From: Synergistaceae bacterium
GTDB lineage: Bacteria; Synergistota; Synergistia; Synergistales; Synergistaceae
Length of the DNA stretch: 7,876 nt
Direction of reading: 5' to 3'
Assembly (NCBI GenBank): GCA_031271065.1
Contig: JAISWP010000115.1
Coordinates: forward strand, 1 to 7,876
Position 1 is the stretch's first letter; every line of letters starts with the position of its first letter. The translations under genes were made by a program, and so were the position numbers. The notes beneath the pieces were generated by a model. The model was given only the letters and a program-made list of their open reading frames with translations. It did not search any database and had not been told where the DNA came from. Positions 5,492 through 7,876 of this stretch are shown one piece after another.

Positions 5492-6715
5492 TCATGGGCG
5501 GGACGGCAGATGTTCCCTGTGGGGTTTCCAGGGCTTGTCTTTTACCGCAAGCGACGCGGGGAACACGGCGCGCCGGCCGAGGCGCCTGTTTATCTCATCC
5601 ACGGCTGAAGAGAATTTCTCGTACTTGGCTCTCTCGGGAGGGACGTCGTCGAACAGTTTTTTCTGTCTGAAGGACGCGTCCTCGAAAAAACTCAATGTAA
5701 CGCCGCCCTTCGTGTATCTGTATCCCGGGATGAATATCTTCCGCAGTATTTCGAGCGCAGCGTCCGTCAATTCACGGTCGCTCATGATCCCCTCCTCGAA
5801 ACGGACGTCCCGGCTCAGATAGCCGCATGACCCGTAATGCCTGTATCCATAGCGGATAAATACCGACAGCGCCGTCGCCAGGAGTTTTTCTCTGCGGAGC
5901 AGCATCCCGGCCTTCAGCACGTTTTCCGTTATGGCGCAGGCGGTATTGTCGAAGGATTCGATGACGCTCCCCCATGTGCGGGAAACCTGTATGCTCTGCG
6001 GCCTTTTTTCGTCCGAAGATACAGGCATGCACGACTGTCCCTTGAGTTCGCACTGCGTCATGAGCCCTCTGACGGTGAATTTTTTTCTGATCCACAGCGG
6101 GTCTTTGTCGGCAAAATGCGCGGCGGTCGGCACTCCCCACCTGCGGAGCAGGTCCGCGCTCCTGCGTCCTATGCCCCATATATCCTCCACCGGAGTCGAC
6201 ATCAGTATATCGCGCAGGCAGACGGCGGATATTTCAAAAACTCCGGATTCGCTCTTCTTCGCCCTCTCCGACGCCAATTTGGCCAGCGTCTTGCTTGACG
6301 CTACGCCTATAGACACAGGAATGCCCGCAAGTCTGCCGACCTGCTTCCTGATAAAAGCAGCATGTTCGAACGGGTCGGCAAAAACTTCAGCAGGGAAATT
6401 CAGGAATGCCTCGTCAATGGAGTAAACCTCCAGGGAATCGGTATATTTCGACAGAACCCGCATAACCTTGTCCGATATCTCCCTGTACGCGGACAAGTTC
6501 CCGGAGCATACCGCCACGCCCTTGGCATCGAGCAGCCCCTTTATCCTGAAATACGGCTCTCCCATGGGGATTTGCATTGTTCTGGCTTCGTTGGAGCGGG
6601 AAATTATACACCCGTCGTTCGAGGAAAGGACGACCACCGGCACTCCCTGCAGTTCAGGACGAAACAGGCGTTCGCATGAGACGAAAAAATTGTTGCAGTC
6701 GCAGAGTGCTATCAA
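5492..6715 (-). CDS. umuC: UmuC-like Y-family DNA polymerase (Pol V catalytic subunit)
   Basis: Translesion polymerase subunit normally activated by UmuD' and RecA. It has 407 residues from the TTG at 6715. The palm block IALCDCNNFFVSCE puts a catalytic Asp at position 6, and VYSIDEAFLNF puts Asp101 and Glu102 at the same numbers as in E. coli UmuC. LSSNDGCIISRSNEA is the fingers block. IPVSIGVASSKTLAKLASERAKK is the palm end, and VEDIWGIGRRSADLLRRWGV the helix-hairpin-helix. RQKKLFDD (QKKLF at 351-355) is the expected beta-clamp motif, so the enzyme looks intact. The TTG is preferred because the family begins M-x-ALCD and because AGGGGTGAT, an excellent Shine-Dalgarno, ends 4 bases before it. 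Alternatives are GTG 6724, forming a 4-base GTGA overlap with the upstream stop, and GTG 6742. It is translationally coupled to the UmuD-like gene. Confidence 0.94.
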   Translation of the reverse strand: MIALCDCNNFFVSCERLFRPELQGVPVVVLSSNDGCIISRSNEARTMQIPMGEPYFRIKGLLDAKGVAVCSGNLSAYREISDKVMRVLSKYTDSLEVYSIDEAFLNFPAEVFADPFEHAAFIRKQVGRLAGIPVSIGVASSKTLAKLASERAKKSESGVFEISAVCLRDILMSTPVEDIWGIGRRSADLLRRWGVPTAAHFADKDPLWIRKKFTVRGLMTQCELKGQSCMPVSSDEKRPQSIQVSRTWGSVIESFDNTACAITENVLKAGMLLRREKLLATALSVFIRYGYRHYGSCGYLSRDVRFEEGIMSDRELTDAALEILRKIFIPGYRYTKGGVTLSFFEDASFRQKKLFDDVPPERAKYEKFSSAVDEINRRLGRRAVFPASLAVKDKPWKPHREHLPSRP

Positions 6716-6716
6716 G

Positions 6717-6728
6717 GAAATCACCCCT
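6717..6728 (-). promoter_or_regulatory. Ribosome binding site of umuC, spanning the upstream stop codon
   Basis: On the minus strand AGGGGTGAT contains the TGA stop of the UmuD-like gene and lies just before the TTG at 6715. The stop of one gene thus forms part of the Shine-Dalgarno of the next, a layout typical of translational coupling. Confidence 0.6.
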
Positions 6729-7017
6729 GCTGGACGAACCACGTCACGGTTCCAAAAATAAGCCCGGGCTGAACGGGTTTCTTCAGCCTTCCCGTCCGCA
6801 GGCCGTTTTTCGTCCTGACTACGACCAGCGAGCCTTCTTTGGGTTCCACGCTCCTGTCTATGACGAGAAACCTGATCTTCCCGTCGGGTGTGCGGCTCTT
6901 TGCAATATGAGTCGCCACAGGCTCCCTCACGATCCTTCGCGCGATTTCGGCCAGCTTATCCTGAGAATCAGGCAGCGTAAAACTTTCCCCATCAATGTAC
7001 GAGCTGTCGAAGGGCAT
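6721..7017 (-). CDS. Reduced UmuD-like protein, apparently without protease residues
   Basis: A 98-residue protein directly upstream of umuC, in the position of umuD. The central part, ATHIAKSRTPDGKIRFLVID then RSVEPKEGSLVVV, follows the UmuD pattern ATYFVKASGDSM...DLLIVDxSxxxxxGDIVIA. The C-terminus IFGTVTWFV follows VFGVVIHVV. The catalytic Ser-Met is missing: the segment after the ATxxxK strand is shortened to SRTPDGKI. The lysine of the FTVKKL block is replaced in GLRTGRLKK (Arg or a gap at its place). The loop before the last strand is also much shorter. The N-terminal arm with the Cys-Gly cleavage site is absent, so the protein resembles UmuD' from the outset. The start is ATG 7017, with GAGGTG 7 bases upstream; an in-frame GTG at 7032 is less likely. 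The UmuD relation is by pattern and position; the loss of activity is inferred. Confidence 0.75.
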   Translation of the reverse strand: MPFDSSYIDGESFTLPDSQDKLAEIARRIVREPVATHIAKSRTPDGKIRFLVIDRSVEPKEGSLVVVRTKNGLRTGRLKKPVQPGLIFGTVTWFVQQG

Positions 7018-7052
7018 TGTTTGACACCTCACAGATGATTTTGATAATTAAT

Positions 7053-7080
7053 AGTATATATACATCCGGCATATAGTCAA
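7053..7080 (-). promoter_or_regulatory. Promoter of the umuD-like/umuC operon with palindrome over the -10
   Basis: On the minus strand TTGACT (7080-7075), a 16-base spacer and TATACT (7058-7053) form a good sigma70 promoter, with a leader of about 30 bases. The perfect palindrome GTATATATAC (7054-7063) overlaps the -10 and resembles the core of an SOS operator. The flanking CTGT/ACAG of the E. coli LexA box is not there, and no GAAC-N4-GTTC box is seen. SOS control is plausible but not shown. Confidence 0.6.
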
Positions 7081-7227
7081 CAGTAAGATGTCAAATTCCC
7101 AGATATGTCGTCGCATAGTTCGAAAGAGGCATATTTACGCCACCGGACATGTACGCGCGGAGGATGACTCGCACAATGCCCGGATCAAACCCGGATGGCC
7201 GGACGTGACAGAATTTCAGAGACGGCC

Positions 7228-7256
7228 TTGATTTAATGGAGAAAAAAAGGTATTAT
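7228..7256 (+). promoter_or_regulatory. Promoter upstream of the tRNA cluster
   Basis: TTGATT (7228-7233), a 17-base spacer and TATTAT (7251-7256) on the plus strand, each one or two bases from consensus at optimal spacing. The 5' leader before tRNA-Arg would be about 115 bases. Confidence 0.65.
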
Positions 7257-7377
7257 ACACGGCGTAGTTTTTGGGGAAATGGGGCATAGCGGCGCACAAG
7301 GAGTTATAAGACCGGATGCAAAGGCTTCAAGGGCTTACGTAAAAATCTCGTTTTTCTGGCGTCTGCGCGTTAGACCC

Positions 7378-7453
7378 GCCCCTGTAGCTCAATGGATAGA
7401 GCAACTGCCTTCTAAGCAGTAGGTCACGGGTTCGAGTCCTGTCGGGGGCGCCA
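7378..7453 (+). tRNA. tRNA-Arg (anticodon TCT)
   Basis: 76 bases with a full cloverleaf. Acceptor GCCCCTG (7378-7384) pairs with CGGGGGC (7443-7449), discriminator G, CCA encoded (7451-7453). The anticodon stem ACTGC/GCAGT encloses CTTCTAA, giving anticodon TCT, which reads AGA and AGG arginine codons. The T-arm has GGTTCGAGTCC. First gene of a three-tRNA cluster. Confidence 0.97.
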
Positions 7454-7496
7454 TTTACCTCTTTAACAGAGCTTTGTTTTGCGGATCGTTTGAAAT

Positions 7497-7574
7497 GGTG
7501 AGCGTAGCTCAGGTGGTTAGAGTCCTGGATTGTGGATCCAGTGGTCGCGGGTTCAAGTCCCGTCGCTCACCCCA
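7497..7574 (+). tRNA. tRNA-His (anticodon GTG)
   Basis: Acceptor GTGAGCG (7498-7504) pairs with CGCTCAC (7564-7570). The extra G-1 at 7497 faces discriminator C73 at 7571, the identity pair of bacterial tRNA-His. CCA is encoded (7572-7574). Anticodon stem CTGGA/TCCAG encloses TTGTGGA, anticodon GTG. The T-arm is GGTTCAAGTCC. It follows tRNA-Arg after 43 bases and is probably on the same transcript. Confidence 0.97.
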
Positions 7575-7577
7575 TTC

Positions 7578-7606
7578 TTTACAAGTCCGGCAAAGCGTGC
7601 TAGAAT
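7578..7606 (+). promoter_or_regulatory. Internal promoter in front of tRNA-Lys
   Basis: TTTACA (7578-7583), exactly 17 bases, then TAGAAT (7601-7606). It starts 4 bases after the tRNA-His CCA and would begin transcription about 7 bases before tRNA-Lys, giving an unusually short 5' leader. It lets tRNA-Lys be made independently of the other two. Confidence 0.6.
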
Positions 7607-7619
7607 CTCAAATCGTTGC

Positions 7620-7695
7620 GGATCGCTAGCTCAACTGGCAGAGCACCTGACTCTTAATCAGGGGGTTACAGGTTCGATTCCTGTGCGGTCCACCA
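7620..7695 (+). tRNA. tRNA-Lys (anticodon CTT)
   Basis: 76 bases. Acceptor GGATCGC (7620-7626) pairs with GCGGTCC (7685-7691) with one T-G pair, discriminator A, CCA encoded (7693-7695). Stem CCTGA/TCAGG encloses CTCTTAA, so the anticodon is CTT, reading AAG. The T-arm is GGTTCGATTCC. Last gene of the cluster, followed by a terminator 8 bases later. Confidence 0.97.
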
Positions 7696-7703
7696 GAGAT
7701 ACC

Positions 7704-7740
7704 AAGGCTTCACGGAAATCACCGTGAGGCCTTTTTTCTT
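7704..7740 (+). terminator. Rho-independent terminator of the tRNA cluster
   Basis: AAGGCTTCACGG (7704-7715) pairs with CCGTGAGGCCTT (7722-7733) over 12 positions, one of them T-G, around a 6-base loop. TTTTTTCTT follows. It lies directly after tRNA-Lys. Confidence 0.95.
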
Positions 7741-7813
7741 TCCTTACAGTCTATTTACAGTTTTCAAAGCAAATCCCTATTCCGCGAATACGCTCCCTGG
7801 CCGGATTCGCTCA

Positions 7814-7842
7814 TTGACAGGATGCGGCGGGTGCGATACGAT
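7814..7842 (+). promoter_or_regulatory. Strong promoter of a gene beginning past the right edge
   Basis: A perfect -35 TTGACA (7814-7819), a 17-base spacer and TACGAT (7837-7842). An imperfect inverted repeat ATGGTA-TTAG-TATCAT (7841-7856) covers the transcription start and could be an operator. About 55 bases upstream, TTACAGT occurs twice (7744-7750 and 7755-7761), 11 bases apart, or one helical turn. The window ends before any start codon. Confidence 0.65.
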
Positions 7843-7866
7843 GGTATTAGTATCATTCAGACCACA

Positions 7867-7876
7867 AAGAAGGGAG
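7867..7876 (+). promoter_or_regulatory. Shine-Dalgarno at the right edge
   Basis: AAGAAGGGAG are the last bases of the window. With the promoter at 7814-7842 they suggest a plus-strand start codon within the next 5-10 bases. The product is unknown. Confidence 0.5.

Larger units (their letters stand above)
7033..7377. other. 345-base divergent space between the umuD-like operon and the tRNA cluster
   Basis: It contains the umuD-like promoter (7053-7080) and the tRNA promoter (7228-7256). A short direct repeat of CCGGAT occurs near 7182-7197. Only very short frames occur between them, and I see no gene or further structured RNA. Confidence 0.6.

Noticed and set aside
7378..7695. tRNA cluster as an attachment site for an integrated element
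   Set aside because: No integrase and no repeated tRNA 3' end is found in the window; all three tRNAs are intact and normal.
7530..7727. Plus-strand frame of 65 codons at the right end
   Set aside because: It is a translation of tRNA-His, tRNA-Lys and the terminator stem.
1..7876. CRISPR array, insertion sequence or toxin-antitoxin pair
   Set aside because: No regularly spaced repeats, transposase motifs, terminal inverted repeats or toxin-like small gene pairs were seen on either strand.

Overview
The window is GC-rich bacterial DNA, visibly more AT-rich in the intergenic spaces. It has good Shine-Dalgarno sequences, sigma70-type promoters, Rho-independent terminators and tRNAs with encoded CCA ends. 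The set of genes (Entner-Doudoroff-type KDG kinase with a VOC-fused KDPG aldolase, a divergent P5C-reductase-like protein, a MsAcT-like SGNH esterase and an unusual UmuDC pair) would fit an anaerobic heterotroph such as a Synergistota or Firmicutes member. That placement is an inference with low certainty, because no marker gene is present. I see no transposase, integrase, CRISPR array or phage gene.

Layout from left to right. (1) Bases 1-967, minus strand: dinB (DNA polymerase IV), cut at its C-terminus by the window edge, with a GTG start. (2) Bases 968-1357: a spacer with the dinB -10 box, a chain of hairpins ending in a T-tract on the plus strand, and the promoter of the next operon. (3) Bases 1358-3402, plus strand: a two-gene operon of KDPG/KHG aldolase with a C-terminal glyoxalase-fold (VOC) domain, then a PfkB-family 2-keto-3-deoxygluconate kinase. 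Together these convert KDG to KDPG and then to pyruvate and glyceraldehyde-3-phosphate. A strong terminator follows. (4) Bases 3528-4313, minus strand: a pyrroline-5-carboxylate-reductase-like dehydrogenase, convergent with the kinase. (5) Bases 4314-4523: a divergent promoter region rich in GATATC palindromes. (6) Bases 4524-5174, plus strand: an SGNH/GDSL hydrolase. (7) Bases 5273-5305: a bidirectional terminator. (8) Bases 5492-7017, minus strand: umuC preceded by an overlapping small gene for a reduced UmuD-like protein, with a clear promoter at 7053-7080. (9) Bases 7378-7695, plus strand: tRNA-Arg(TCT), tRNA-His(GTG) and tRNA-Lys(CTT), with promoters and a terminator. (10) Bases 7741-7876: the promoter and ribosome binding site of a gene that starts just past the right edge.

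The most unusual item is the UmuD-like protein. It keeps the C-terminal beta-strand pattern of UmuD and its place immediately before umuC. It lacks the N-terminal arm with the cleavage site, the Ser-Met of the catalytic serine, and a recognisable catalytic lysine. It looks like a protein that starts out in UmuD' form and could not self-cleave. UmuC itself keeps its catalytic residues and a clamp-binding motif, and is probably active. With dinB, the window carries two Y-family polymerases within about 7 kb. The remaining genes look like ordinary metabolism.
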